A DNA stretch of 43,764 bases from Croceibacterium segetis (lineage in GTDB: Bacteria; Pseudomonadota; Alphaproteobacteria; Sphingomonadales; Sphingomonadaceae): assembly GCF_011320115.1 (NCBI RefSeq), contig NZ_JAANOZ010000019.1:1-43764 (forward strand), read 5' to 3'. Below are positions 15,560-23,254 of this stretch, one piece after another. Under the pieces are notes generated by a model, which made no database searches, was not told the origin of the DNA, and worked only from the letters and a program-made list of their open reading frames with translations. Numbering within the stretch: the first letter of the stretch is position 1; each line of letters begins with the position of its first letter. The position numbers and the translations under genes are program-made.

Positions 15560-16006
15560 CTACGAAGTCCAGCGCTCCAGGTCGGCATGGTCCTCGGGCC
15601 GCGGGTCGATCCAGCGCCACTCGCCTGCGCGCCTTTCGCGCTTCCAGAACCAGGCGTCGGACTTGAGGTGATCCATCGCGAAATCGACCGCCCGGATCGC
15701 GTCGCGGCGGTGGCGCGCGGCGGCCGAGACGAGCACGATCGGCTCGCCCGGGCGCATCTCGCCGACGCGGTGGGCGATCAGGATGCCCATCAGGTCGAAC
15801 CGCGCGAGCGCCTGCTCGGCGAGGTCGTCCATCCCGGCCAGGGTCAGCGGCTCGTAATGCATAAGCTCGAGCGCCTCGACATCGCCGTCGCCGCGCACTT
15901 CGCCGACGAAAGTGCAGACGCCGCCGAGGCCCGGATGGGCGTTGGTAAACGGGCCGACCAGTTGGCCGGGGTTGAACGGCTCGCTCAGCAGGCGGACGTC
16001 CTTCAT
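15560..16006 (-). CDS. moaE: Molybdopterin synthase catalytic (large) subunit MoaE
   Basis: MoaE with MoaD adds two sulfurs to cyclic pyranopterin monophosphate to form molybdopterin. The 148-aa protein contains GGVCTFVGEVRG, ALELMHYEPLTLAGMDDLAE, LIAHRVGEMRPGEPIVLVSA (active-site Arg/His) and RHRRDAIRAVDFAMDHLKSD, then WFWKRE with the conserved Lys. Length is normal. It begins three bases after the moaD stop, in the order moaA-moaD-moaE. Confidence 0.96.
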   Translation of the reverse strand: MKDVRLLSEPFNPGQLVGPFTNAHPGLGGVCTFVGEVRGDGDVEALELMHYEPLTLAGMDDLAEQALARFDLMGILIAHRVGEMRPGEPIVLVSAAARHRRDAIRAVDFAMDHLKSDAWFWKRERRAGEWRWIDPRPEDHADLERWTS

Positions 16007-16009
16007 CGC

Positions 16010-16252
16010 TCAGCCCCCGCTGACGGGCGGTAGCAGCGCAACCTCGTCGCCGTCCCTGGCCTGCAGCGCCCTCTTGTCGGCCAGCACAGCGCCGTTGACC
16101 GCCAGCTTGAGCTTGTCGCCGGCCAGCCATTCGCCGAGTTCGCCTTGCAGCGCTTCAACCAGCGCGGGCCAGTCGATCGGCGCGGCAAGCTCTCGCTCGG
16201 ACGCGCCCGCGAGGTCGGCCAGCTTGCCGAGGAAGACCAGCCTGACCGCCAT
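16010..16252 (-). CDS. moaD: Molybdopterin synthase sulfur-carrier subunit MoaD
   Basis: An 80-aa ubiquitin-fold sulfur carrier. It starts MAVRLVFLGKLADLAGASER and ends in VALLPPVSGG with the essential C-terminal Gly-Gly that is thiocarboxylated. It lies between moaA and moaE with 2-3 base gaps, so all three are cotranscribed. Confidence 0.95.
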   Translation of the reverse strand: MAVRLVFLGKLADLAGASERELAAPIDWPALVEALQGELGEWLAGDKLKLAVNGAVLADKRALQARDGDEVALLPPVSGG

Positions 16253-16254
16253 GC

Positions 16255-17256
16255 TCAGCCGCCGGTGAGCGACATGTGCCGCGGCTGGGCGGGAGCGGCG
16301 CCGCGCTCGATCTGGAAGTGGTGCCGCTCGGGCTTGATCCGCATCGCCTCGTCGAGCGCGGCGGCGACATTCGCGTCGGGCGCATCGGAACGCAGCGCGG
16401 CGCGCAAGTCGACCTGCTCGGCGCCGCCGAGGCAGGCGTAAAGCTGCCCGGTGGCCGTCACCCGCACACGGTTGCAGCCGGCGCAGAAGTTGTTGGTCAG
16501 CGGCGTGATCAGCCCGATCCGCCCGCCGGTTTCGGCGATGTCGAAATAGCGCGCCGGACCGCCCGAGCGATGGTCCGACGGCGTGAGCATCCAGCGCGCG
16601 TCGAGCACGTCCTTGACCGCGGTCAGCGGCAAGTAATGGTCGATCCGCTCACCATCGACCTCGCCGAGCGGCATGACCTCGATCAGGGTGATCTCATGGC
16701 CGTTGGCATGGGCCCATTCGACGAGGAAGGGGATCTCCTCCTCGTTGAGGCCCTTCAGCGCCACGGTGTTGAGCTTGACCTTGAGCCCGGCTTCCCTGGC
16801 CGCGGCGATCCCGCGCAGAACATCGTTCAGACGGTCGCGGCGCGAGAGCTCCTCGAACAGCGCGCCGTCCATCGTATCGAGCGACACGTTGATCCGGCGC
16901 ACGCCCGCGCCCGCCAGGTCTTCGGCGAATTTCTCGAGCTGGGTGCCGTTGGTGGTGAGCGTCAGCTCTTCCAGCCCGTCGCCGAGCTTGCGGCCGATGG
17001 CGCGGACCAGCTCGATCACGTCGCGCCGCACCAGCGGCTCGCCGCCGGTCAGGCGGATCTTGGTCACGCCGCGGTCGATGAAGGCCAGCGCCAGCTTGTG
17101 CAGCTCCTCGAGGCTGAGCACGTCCTTGCGCGGCAGGAACTGCATCTGTTCGGGCATGCAGTACGAACAGCGCAAGTCGCAGCGGTCCGTCACCGACAGC
17201 CGCAGATAGCTGATCCGCCGGTTGAACGCGTCGACGAGGGGGGTGCTGCAACTCAT
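16255..17256 (-). CDS. moaA: GTP 3',8-cyclase MoaA (radical SAM)
   Basis: First enzyme of molybdenum cofactor synthesis; it converts GTP to 3',8-cyclo-GTP. The 333-aa protein carries the radical-SAM cluster motif CDLRCSYC (~residues 26-33), IRLTGGEPLVRRD, LTLTTNGTQL and VSLDTMDGALF, and the second 4Fe-4S cluster in NNFCAGCNRVRVTATGQLYA followed by the third Cys. It ends in Gly-Gly (SLTGG), needed for MoaC interaction. It is first of the moaA-moaD-moaE run; moaC and later genes are not in the window. Confidence 0.97.
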   Translation of the reverse strand: MSCSTPLVDAFNRRISYLRLSVTDRCDLRCSYCMPEQMQFLPRKDVLSLEELHKLALAFIDRGVTKIRLTGGEPLVRRDVIELVRAIGRKLGDGLEELTLTTNGTQLEKFAEDLAGAGVRRINVSLDTMDGALFEELSRRDRLNDVLRGIAAAREAGLKVKLNTVALKGLNEEEIPFLVEWAHANGHEITLIEVMPLGEVDGERIDHYLPLTAVKDVLDARWMLTPSDHRSGGPARYFDIAETGGRIGLITPLTNNFCAGCNRVRVTATGQLYACLGGAEQVDLRAALRSDAPDANVAAALDEAMRIKPERHHFQIERGAAPAQPRHMSLTGG

Positions 17257-17502
17257 GGGGTCATTCTGAAGGCTGGCGGGAGCAAACTCAACGCATTCCG
17301 GCTTGGTAGGTGATTCGTTCAGCTTTCACCGCGATTTGCTGGCGAAGTTTACACGAACCGGACAAGGTTGACACGGTCCAGGGACCAAAGCGCCGCTGCC
17401 CCCGAGAGCGTCGTATCGAGCAGAGTGGACACCTGTGAAACTCGTTCGGATCATGATGCCTTACCGCAAAGCAGATCGGCGCCGTGTAGGACAGCCCCAA
17501 GT
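17257..17502. other. Intergenic region upstream of moaA
   Basis: 246 bases without a gene, separating the Rossmann-like gene from moaA. It has somewhat lower G+C than the genes around it. A short palindrome GGTCC-AG-GGACC follows TTGACA at about 17368-17385 on the plus strand. I see no FNR box, riboswitch or convincing minus-strand promoter. Confidence 0.4.
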
Positions 17503-17814
17503 TCAATCGACAACCAGCAGCTGGCCGGTAATCCCGGGAGCCTGCGCCAGCCAGTCGATCGTCGTCGCCATCGCCTGTTCGTCGCGGCCGGCGATCCCGT
17601 TGACGCGCTTGGGGGCCGCCTCGCGGGCCAGGTCCTGCACCGCGGCAAGCCGCCATCCGCGATGGTCGTAGGCAGCGGCGGAGAATACCAGCGCGAGCGC
17701 CTCGCTCGTTCCCAGCGCCTCACGAGCCTTGTCGAGCCACTCGCGGTGAAATCTGGCCGCTGCATCGAGCGCGCTTTCGGGCAGGCCCTCGATCCGCAGC
17801 ACCGCCTGACCCAT
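17503..17814 (-). CDS. Short Rossmann-fold (SDR-like) protein without N-terminal half
   Basis: A 103-aa protein starting MGQAVLRIEGLPESALDAAA. Its second half (LVFSAAAYDHRGWRLAAVQD ... APKRVNGIAGRD ... PGITGQLLVVD) matches the C-terminal part of short-chain dehydrogenases, ending like the SDR PG-x-TGQ-x-x-VDGG signature. The glycine-rich NAD-binding N terminus and the Tyr-x-x-x-Lys catalytic pair are missing, so dehydrogenase activity is unlikely. The ATG overlaps the folB stop (TGATG). I chose it over the longer frame to 17934 because that extension overlaps folB out of frame. Confidence 0.75.
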   Translation of the reverse strand: MGQAVLRIEGLPESALDAAARFHREWLDKAREALGTSEALALVFSAAAYDHRGWRLAAVQDLAREAAPKRVNGIAGRDEQAMATTIDWLAQAPGITGQLLVVD

Positions 17815-18185
17815 CAGCGCCGCTCGCGCGTCAGCGTGATGCCGATCTTCTCGTCGGCTTCCGAGAGCGCCAGCTTGACGATCTTGACGCTGACTTCCTC
17901 GACGCGCGCATCCTGCACGAAAAGCGTGTCGCACACGTGCTCGGCGACCGCCTCGATCAGCTTGAAATGCGTGTTCTCGCCCAGCGCGCCGGAGGCGGCG
18001 AACTTGAGGTCCATGTAGTTCTTGCTCGCGTCGAGTGACGTGTCCGGCTCGTAGCGCGGCTGTTCCTTCAGTTTCACGCGAATGGTGAAGCGCAGCGGCT
18101 GCGGACGGCCGGTTTCTTCCGAGTAGATCCCGGTGTGCACCAGCTGCTCGAAGTCGGCGATCTCGAGAAAGAGCGAATCGGCCAT
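17814..18185 (-). CDS. folB: Dihydroneopterin aldolase (FolB family)
   Basis: Folate-pathway enzyme converting 7,8-dihydroneopterin to 6-hydroxymethyl-dihydropterin and glycolaldehyde. The 123-aa protein starts MADSLFLEIADFEQLVHTGI and contains SEETGRPQPLRFTIRVKL, YMDLKFAASG, HFKLIEAVAEHVCDTLF (conserved Glu) and VEEVSVKIVKLAL. This is a T-fold, homo-octamer family. It lies 8 bases after the methyltransferase gene stop. A FolX/FolB distinction is not certain by eye. Confidence 0.88.
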   Translation of the reverse strand: MADSLFLEIADFEQLVHTGIYSEETGRPQPLRFTIRVKLKEQPRYEPDTSLDASKNYMDLKFAASGALGENTHFKLIEAVAEHVCDTLFVQDARVEEVSVKIVKLALSEADEKIGITLTRERR

Positions 18186-18193
18186 GGCTGCCC

Positions 18194-19084
18194 TTACTCC
18201 GGATTCGACCAGCGGGCGAAGATCGCCGTCGGAAGGAGGCGCGCCCCCTGCCCTTCCTCGCGCACGGCCAGGTCGCCGTGCTCGATCATGCCGGGCAAGT
18301 CGGCGAAATGTTCCGCAAGCAGGCCGGCGAGCGCGAGGCTGCTCATCCGCACGGCGTAGACGGTGAGGAACAGGAAGCGGCTTTCGCCATCGAGCAGCTT
18401 GCGGCAATCGGCGATCAGCGGCGGCAGGCCTTCCTCGAGGCGCCAGACCTCGCCGTCGGGACCGCGGCCGAACTTGGGCGGGTCGAGGATGATTCCGTCG
18501 TAGCGCTTCTCACGCCGCACCTCGCGCGCGGCGAACTTGGCGGCGTCGTCGACCAGCCAGCGGATCGGCCGTTCGGCCATGCCTGCCAGCGCGGCGTTCT
18601 CGCGCGCCTGCGCGACCGACTTCTTGCTCGCATCGACATGGGTGACGGGGCCGCACTCGCTGAGCGCCAGAGTGCCGACGCCGGTGTAGCCGAACAGGTT
18701 GAGCGTCTGGGCGTCGTCGCGGCCGGTGAGCTGCCCGCGCATCCACTCCCACACCGGCGCCATGTCCGGAAAGTAGCCGAGGTGCCGGAAGGGGGTGCAC
18801 TGCGCGGTGAAGCGGACCTCGTTCCACGCCAGCGGCCAGCCGTCGGGCGGAACCTCGCCGGTGAACTGCCAGCGGCCCCCGCCGTCCTCGTCCGAGCCGG
18901 GGACGAACTCGCCGTCGGACTGCCACTCGGCCAGCCGGGGCGACCACAGCGCCTGGGGCTCGGGGCGGATGAAGCGATAGGGGCCGTAGCGCTCGAGCTT
19001 GCGCCCGTCGCCGCTGTCGACGAGGCCATAATCGGCCCAGCCCGCCCCTTCCATGATCACCGGTGGCTGGACCAGCTCCGCCAT
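18194..19084 (-). CDS. Class I SAM-dependent methyltransferase (RlmI/RlmK-like)
   Basis: A 296-aa methyltransferase of the COG1092 type, probably modifying 23S rRNA. Motif I is TLNLFGYTGVGTLALSECG (~residues 127-145), followed by VDASKKSVAQARENA. The catalytic-site motif is YDGIILDPPKFGRGPDGEVW (~195-214; NPPY-like DPPKF) and the late motif is FLFLTVYAVRMSSLALAGLL. It lacks the N-terminal PUA domain of E. coli RlmI. Its ATG overlaps the thrC stop, so it is coupled to thrC. Confidence 0.85.
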   Translation of the reverse strand: MAELVQPPVIMEGAGWADYGLVDSGDGRKLERYGPYRFIRPEPQALWSPRLAEWQSDGEFVPGSDEDGGGRWQFTGEVPPDGWPLAWNEVRFTAQCTPFRHLGYFPDMAPVWEWMRGQLTGRDDAQTLNLFGYTGVGTLALSECGPVTHVDASKKSVAQARENAALAGMAERPIRWLVDDAAKFAAREVRREKRYDGIILDPPKFGRGPDGEVWRLEEGLPPLIADCRKLLDGESRFLFLTVYAVRMSSLALAGLLAEHFADLPGMIEHGDLAVREEGQGARLLPTAIFARWSNPE

Positions 19085-20487
19085 CAGCGGCTGGGCGCCG
19101 CGTGCTCGGCGACGTAGGCGGCGATGGCGTCGTAGTCGCCGGGCAGCTCGACATAGCGCTCGTCGCGCTCGAACAAGTCGCCGACGCGGGTGGGAAGCTG
19201 CGGACGCTGGCCGGTCGCGCGCTCGACCGCATCGGGGAACTTGGCGGGGTGCGCGGTGGCCAGCGTGACGATGGGCACGTCAGGCGGCAGGTCGGCGGCG
19301 CGGGCCGCGTGGAGACCGATCGCGGTGTGCGGGTCGATCACCTCGCCGTCGCAGGCCTCGCAGGCCCAGCGCATCGCCTGGCTCATCTGGTCGGCATCGA
19401 CGCGCGCGCTGGCGAACAGGGCGGCAGCGCCCTCGCGCTGGGCGTTGGTCAGGCGCATCGCCTTCGAGGCCTCGAAGCCGCGCATCTGCTCGGCCAGCGC
19501 CAGGCCGTCGCGCCCGCCAACGTCGAACAGCAGGCGCTCGAAGTTCGAGCTGACCTGGATGTCCATCGACGGCGCCGCGGTCGGCGTGACTTTGCCGGCC
19601 GAGTAGTCGCCCGCCGACAGCGCGCGGTGGAGGATGTCGTTGACGTTGGTGGCGACGATCAGCCGCTCGATCGGCAGGCCCATCCTGGCGGCGACGTGGC
19701 CGGCGAAGACGTCGCCGAAGTTGCCGGTCGGCACGCTGAAGGCGACCTTGCGCTCCGGTCCGCCAAGCTGCAGCGCGGCGGCGAAGTAGTAGACCACTTG
19801 CGCCATCAGCCGCGCCCAGTTGATCGAGTTGACCGCGCTGATGTGGAAGCGACCGGTCATGGCCTGATCGCCGAACATCCGCTTCACCATCGCCTGGGCA
19901 TCGTCGAAACTGCCGTCGATGGCGATATTGTAGACGTTGGGCGCCTTGACGGTGGTCATCTGCCGCCGCTGGACGTCGCTCACCCGGTCCTTGGGGTGGA
20001 GCATGAAGATGTCGATCCGCTCGCGCCCGGCCACCGCGTCGATCGCCGCGCTGCCGGTGTCGCCGCTGGTCGCGCCGACGATCGTCAGGCGTTCGTCGCG
20101 GCGCGAGAGGAACTCTTCGAACAGCAGCCCGAGGAGCTGGAGGGCAACGTCCTTGAACGCCAGCGTCGGGCCGTGGAACAGCTCCAGCAGCCAGTGGCGC
20201 TCGTCGAGCTGAGTCAGCGGAGTGACCGCTACGTGGGCGAAACGTCCGTAGGCCTGCTCGCACAGCTCGCGCAGCCGCTGCGGCGTAAGGCTGTCGCCGA
20301 CGAACGGTTGCATCACCCGCGCGGCAAGCCCGGGGTACGAAAGCCCGCGCATCGCCGAGATCTCTTCGATAGTGAATCTTGGCCATTCGCGCGGCAGGTA
20401 CAGGCCGCCATCGGCCGCCAGCCCCGCCAGCGTGGCGCCTTCGAAATCGAGCGCCGGAGCGCTGCCGCGGGTCGAGACGTACTCCAT
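19084..20487 (-). CDS. thrC: Threonine synthase
   Basis: PLP enzyme converting O-phosphohomoserine to threonine. The 467-aa protein shows MEYVSTRGSAPALDFEGATL, the PLP lysine in FHGPTLAFKDVALQLLG (~residue 110), the phosphate loop GATSGDTGSAAIDAV, NSINWARLMAQVVYYF and FSVPTGNFGDVFAGHVAARM. Length fits the long proteobacterial and fungal-like class. It heads the minus-strand run thrC, methyltransferase, folB, Rossmann-like gene. Confidence 0.97.
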   Translation of the reverse strand: MEYVSTRGSAPALDFEGATLAGLAADGGLYLPREWPRFTIEEISAMRGLSYPGLAARVMQPFVGDSLTPQRLRELCEQAYGRFAHVAVTPLTQLDERHWLLELFHGPTLAFKDVALQLLGLLFEEFLSRRDERLTIVGATSGDTGSAAIDAVAGRERIDIFMLHPKDRVSDVQRRQMTTVKAPNVYNIAIDGSFDDAQAMVKRMFGDQAMTGRFHISAVNSINWARLMAQVVYYFAAALQLGGPERKVAFSVPTGNFGDVFAGHVAARMGLPIERLIVATNVNDILHRALSAGDYSAGKVTPTAAPSMDIQVSSNFERLLFDVGGRDGLALAEQMRGFEASKAMRLTNAQREGAAALFASARVDADQMSQAMRWACEACDGEVIDPHTAIGLHAARAADLPPDVPIVTLATAHPAKFPDAVERATGQRPQLPTRVGDLFERDERYVELPGDYDAIAAYVAEHAAPSR

Positions 20488-20535
20488 CCGGAGCGCCGGT
20501 TAGCCGTGCCGCGGGCGGCTAGCAAGCAATCGGCG

Positions 20536-20886
20536 CTAGGCGGGCTGGTGGTTTTCCTTCCCCTGCCCCTCCAGCTCGCGCTTCAAGCGCGAGAGCCCGG
20601 CCGCCGCGCCGGCCGCGTGCGGGCCGATCCAGCGCTCATGGATCGCCTGGATCGGCATCGCGTCGAGGTAATTGAATCGCTCGCGCCCTTTGCGCAGCGG
20701 GATCACCAGTCCCGCCTCCTCGAGTACCCTGAGATGCTGCATCACCGTGCAGCGGTCGAGCTCGGCGAAGGCGGCGCAGAGCTGCTTGGTGGTCAGCGGG
20801 CGTAGCTTGAGCGCGTCGCAGATTTCCCGCCGCACCGGGTTGGCGAGCGCCTTGAACACACGGTCCAGCTGATCGTCGGTTGACAT
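20536..20886 (-). CDS. ArsR-family transcriptional repressor
   Basis: A 116-aa winged-helix protein: MSTDDQLDRVFKALANPVRR, DALKLRPLTTKQLCAAFAEL, the recognition helix region CTVMQHLRVLEEAGLVIPLR and the wing KGRERFNYLDAMPIQ. It lacks an obvious CxC metal site, so it is probably of the non-metal ArsR type that controls a linked SRPBCC protein. The ATG at 20886 lies inside the palindromic operator shared with the divergent SRPBCC gene, implying autoregulation. This coupling of ArsR with SRPBCC/AHSA1 proteins is common. Confidence 0.92.
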   Translation of the reverse strand: MSTDDQLDRVFKALANPVRREICDALKLRPLTTKQLCAAFAELDRCTVMQHLRVLEEAGLVIPLRKGRERFNYLDAMPIQAIHERWIGPHAAGAAAGLSRLKRELEGQGKENHQPA

Positions 20887-20904
20887 GTTATGTTTTTATA
20901 ACAT
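20885..20904. promoter_or_regulatory. Palindromic operator between arsR and SRPBCC genes
   Basis: ATGTTAT (20885-20891) and ATAACAT (20898-20904) form a perfect 7-bp inverted repeat with a 6-base T-rich spacer. The left arm contains the arsR start codon (complement of 20884-20886). The repeat is AT-rich in a GC-rich setting and sits where both promoters must be. Confidence 0.75.
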
Positions 20905-20935
20905 ATTTGGCCGCGACTCAACAGGAGATTTTCCG

Positions 20936-21394
20936 ATGGACCTCAAGTTCCGAGTGTTCGCGTACATCTCGAAGCCGGTGCACGAGGTGTTCGAAGCGGT
21001 CGCCGATCCGGCCCAGCTGTCGCACTACTTCACCACCGGTGGCGCGAAGGGCCGGCTCGAGGAAGGTGCGACGGTGACCTGGGACTTTCACGATTTCCCC
21101 GGCGCCTTCCCGGTCTACGTGACCGAAGTCGTGCCTGACGAGCGCATCGTGCTCGAATGGAAAGCCAACGAGCAGGGCGAGAACGTGCCGGACTACCGCA
21201 CGACGGTGACCATGGCCTTCAAGCCGACCGACGACGGGCGGACGATGGTCGAGATCGCCGAGGAAGGCTGGCGCGAGACGCCGACCGGCCTCAAGGCGAG
21301 CTACGGCAACTGCATGGGCTGGGCGCAGATGCTCGCGGCGCTCAAGGCCTGGGCCGAGCACGGCATCAACTTGCGCGAAGGGATGTACAGGTAG
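20936..21394 (+). CDS. SRPBCC (AHSA1-like) domain protein
   Basis: A 152-aa START-like fold protein: MDLKFRVFAYISKPVHEVFE, AVADPAQLSHYFTTGGAKGR, VTWDFHDFPGAFPVYVTEVV and VEIAEEGWRETPTGLKASYG, ending NCMGWAQMLAALKAWAEHGI. The family binds hydrophobic ligands or activates Hsp90; the ligand is unknown. AGGAGA 8 bases upstream supports the ATG at 20936. It is expected to be repressed by the divergent ArsR protein. Its TAG is one base from the SURF1 stop on the other strand. Confidence 0.88.
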   Translation: MDLKFRVFAYISKPVHEVFEAVADPAQLSHYFTTGGAKGRLEEGATVTWDFHDFPGAFPVYVTEVVPDERIVLEWKANEQGENVPDYRTTVTMAFKPTDDGRTMVEIAEEGWRETPTGLKASYGNCMGWAQMLAALKAWAEHGINLREGMYR

Positions 21395-21395
21395 C

Positions 21396-21983
21396 CTAGC
21401 TCGGGTTCTCGGCGCGCCATTTCTTGTTCAGCGCGAGGACGTAGATCACCAGCGCCGTCATCGCGAACAGGAACCATTGCACGGCGTAGGACAAGTGGTT
21501 GTTCGGCAGGTCGCGCGGATCGGGCGGCGCGAGCTGCGCGAGCCCGGCTTGCGCCGGCGCGGCGACCAGGCGCACGCCCCTGTCGGAACCGGCGACGAAA
21601 CCGCCCACTTCGCCGCCGCTCCATTGCGGCGGCGCCGGATCGGTCGACCAGCCGAGCGCGACATCGGCCTGACCGCCGCCCAGCAGGTTGCAGTGGGCAA
21701 TGTGCGCCCATCCCGAACGCCCGTCGGCCGCGCGCCCGGCGATGGCGCCCATGCCGGTCACTTCGGCACAATCGAAATGGCTGTGGCGATAGAGCGCCTG
21801 CGGGATCTCCGCCGGCGTGGATGGCCATGGGACCTCGGAATTCATCGTCTCGGCCGCCAGGTAGCGGGCGATCAGCGCTTCCTTCCACTGCTTGCGGTGC
21901 AATTGCCACACGCCGAGGCCGATCATCGTTGCCACGACGGCGAGGACGACGACGGTCGAGACGATCGGAATCCGCCGGGTCAC
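21396..21983 (-). CDS. SURF1 family cytochrome oxidase assembly protein
   Basis: A 195-aa protein with one transmembrane helix at each end: VTRRIPIVSTVVVLAVVATM with GLGVWQLHRKQWKEALIARY (the SURF1 start motif) and a C-terminal segment SYAVQWFLFAMTALVIYVLA. SURF1 helps insert heme a into subunit I. The internal part is short and diverged. The GTG start at 21983 overlaps the DUF983 stop (GTGA). It is last in the oxidase operon and meets the SRPBCC gene tail to tail. Confidence 0.85.
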   Translation of the reverse strand: MTRRIPIVSTVVVLAVVATMIGLGVWQLHRKQWKEALIARYLAAETMNSEVPWPSTPAEIPQALYRHSHFDCAEVTGMGAIAGRAADGRSGWAHIAHCNLLGGGQADVALGWSTDPAPPQWSGGEVGGFVAGSDRGVRLVAAPAQAGLAQLAPPDPRDLPNNHLSYAVQWFLFAMTALVIYVLALNKKWRAENPS

Positions 21984-22360
21984 TTGCGCCCGGCCTCGCC
22001 GGCTTTCTGGCGGTATTCGGACCACATCAGCGCCGACTTCGACAGGCGCAGGCCCCCCATCACTCCGGCGGTCGTCAGCGGCACCCACAGCAACACGTGG
22101 ACCCACCACGGCGGCTCGACCGACAATTGCAGGGTCAGCGCCAGCGCAACGACGATCGCCCCGACGATCATCGTCAGGAACGCCGCCGGCCCATCGCCGA
22201 CGTTGAACTTGCTGAAATCGAGCCCGCAGGAGGCGCAAGTCGCGGCGAACTTGATCGGCCCGGTGAACAGCGTCCGCTCCCCGCAGCGCGGGCAAAGACC
22301 GAAAAGGGCAGCCTCGCCAAGCGCGGGCTGCCCTTTCGATGAGTCCGGCTCTCCGGGCAC
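21980..22360 (-). CDS. DUF983 family membrane protein
   Basis: A 126-aa protein with an N-terminal zinc-ribbon-like part, GLCPRCGERTLFTGPIKFAA with CASCGLDF (two CxxC pairs), and two hydrophobic helices (FLTMIVGAIVVALALTLQL; WWVHVLLWVPLTTAGVMGG). DUF983 genes regularly accompany alphaproteobacterial cox operons; their function is not established. It starts 4 bases after ctaE. Codons ~9-20 form a strong terminator-like hairpin. Confidence 0.9.
   Translation of the reverse strand: MPGEPDSSKGQPALGEAALFGLCPRCGERTLFTGPIKFAATCASCGLDFSKFNVGDGPAAFLTMIVGAIVVALALTLQLSVEPPWWVHVLLWVPLTTAGVMGGLRLSKSALMWSEYRQKAGEAGRK
22303..22336 (-). terminator. Terminator-like hairpin inside the DUF983 coding start
   Basis: On the minus strand AAAGGGCAGCC (22336-22326) pairs perfectly with GGCTGCCCTTT (22313-22303) over a 12-base loop, with one more T following. 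It begins about 30 bases after the ctaE stop but lies within the first 20 codons of DUF983. It may lower transcription of DUF983 and surf1 relative to the oxidase genes. Confidence 0.6.
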
Positions 22361-22364
22361 GGGC

Positions 22365-23186
22365 TTATTCGTAAACCGCGCCCCAGCCGCCCCAGACGTA
22401 AACCACCACGAACAGGAACAGCCACACCACGTCGACGAAGTGCCAGTACCACGCCGCCGCTTCGAAGCCGAAGTGCTGGCGCGGGGTGAAGTGGCCCTTG
22501 TAGGCGCGGATCAGGCAGACGGTGAGGAAGATCGTGCCGATGATCACGTGGAAGCCGTGGAACCCGGTCGCCATGAAGAACGCCGAGCCGTAGGTGTTCT
22601 TGCCGAAGCCGAACGGGGCGTTGGCGTATTCGTAGGCCTGGATGCTGGTAAAGGTCAGGCCGAGCAGGATCGTCAGCCACAGGCCCTTCTTCAGGCCGGC
22701 GCGGTCGCCGTGAATCAGGCAGTGGTGCGCCCAGGTCACCGTGGTGCCCGAGCACAGCAGGATCAGCGTGTTGAGCAGCGGCAGGTCGAACGGATTGATG
22801 ACCTCCTCGATCGACTTCGGCGGGAAGACCCCGCCGACCGTTTCGGCCAGCACGTTGGGGAACAGCGCGAAGTCGAACCAGCTCCAGAACCAGCCGACGA
22901 AGAACATCACTTCCGAGGCAATGAACAGGATCATGCCGTAGCGCAGGTGCAGCTGCACCACCGGGGTGTGATCGCCCTGCTGCGCTTCCTTCACGACGGC
23001 CGAGAACCACGAGTAGAACGTCGCGATCAGGCCCATCACGCCGAGCCCGAGGACGATCTGCCAGTTGGCCATCGAGTGCATGAACAGCACCATTCCGCTG
23101 GTGAAAGTGAGCCCCGAGGCGGCGCCGATCAGCGGCCAGATGTTCGGCGGCAGGATGTGGTATTGATGGTTCTTGGCACCGGCCAT
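22365..23186 (-). CDS. ctaE: Cytochrome c oxidase subunit III
   Basis: A 273-aa subunit of the aa3-type oxidase in the inner membrane, with seven hydrophobic helices. Family blocks seen: AKNHQYHILPPNIWPLIGAA, YGMILFIASEVMFFVGWFWS (conserved Glu in helix III), LILLCSGTTVTWAHHCLIHG, FFMATGFHGFHVIIGTIFLT and WYWHFVDVVWLFLFVVVYVW. GGAAG 8 bases upstream supports the start. It follows ctaG with a 68-base gap. Confidence 0.98.
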   Translation of the reverse strand: MAGAKNHQYHILPPNIWPLIGAASGLTFTSGMVLFMHSMANWQIVLGLGVMGLIATFYSWFSAVVKEAQQGDHTPVVQLHLRYGMILFIASEVMFFVGWFWSWFDFALFPNVLAETVGGVFPPKSIEEVINPFDLPLLNTLILLCSGTTVTWAHHCLIHGDRAGLKKGLWLTILLGLTFTSIQAYEYANAPFGFGKNTYGSAFFMATGFHGFHVIIGTIFLTVCLIRAYKGHFTPRQHFGFEAAAWYWHFVDVVWLFLFVVVYVWGGWGAVYE

Positions 23187-23254
23187 GATGACTTGCTTCC
23201 TGGTCCTTGTTGGTCAGGCCCTTAATGGCCCCCGCGGCTTCGGTCCAGAGGGTG

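Noticed and set aside
17368-17385. Possible plus-strand promoter TTGACA with a nearby palindrome
   Set aside because: No -10 at a proper distance and no plus-strand gene downstream.
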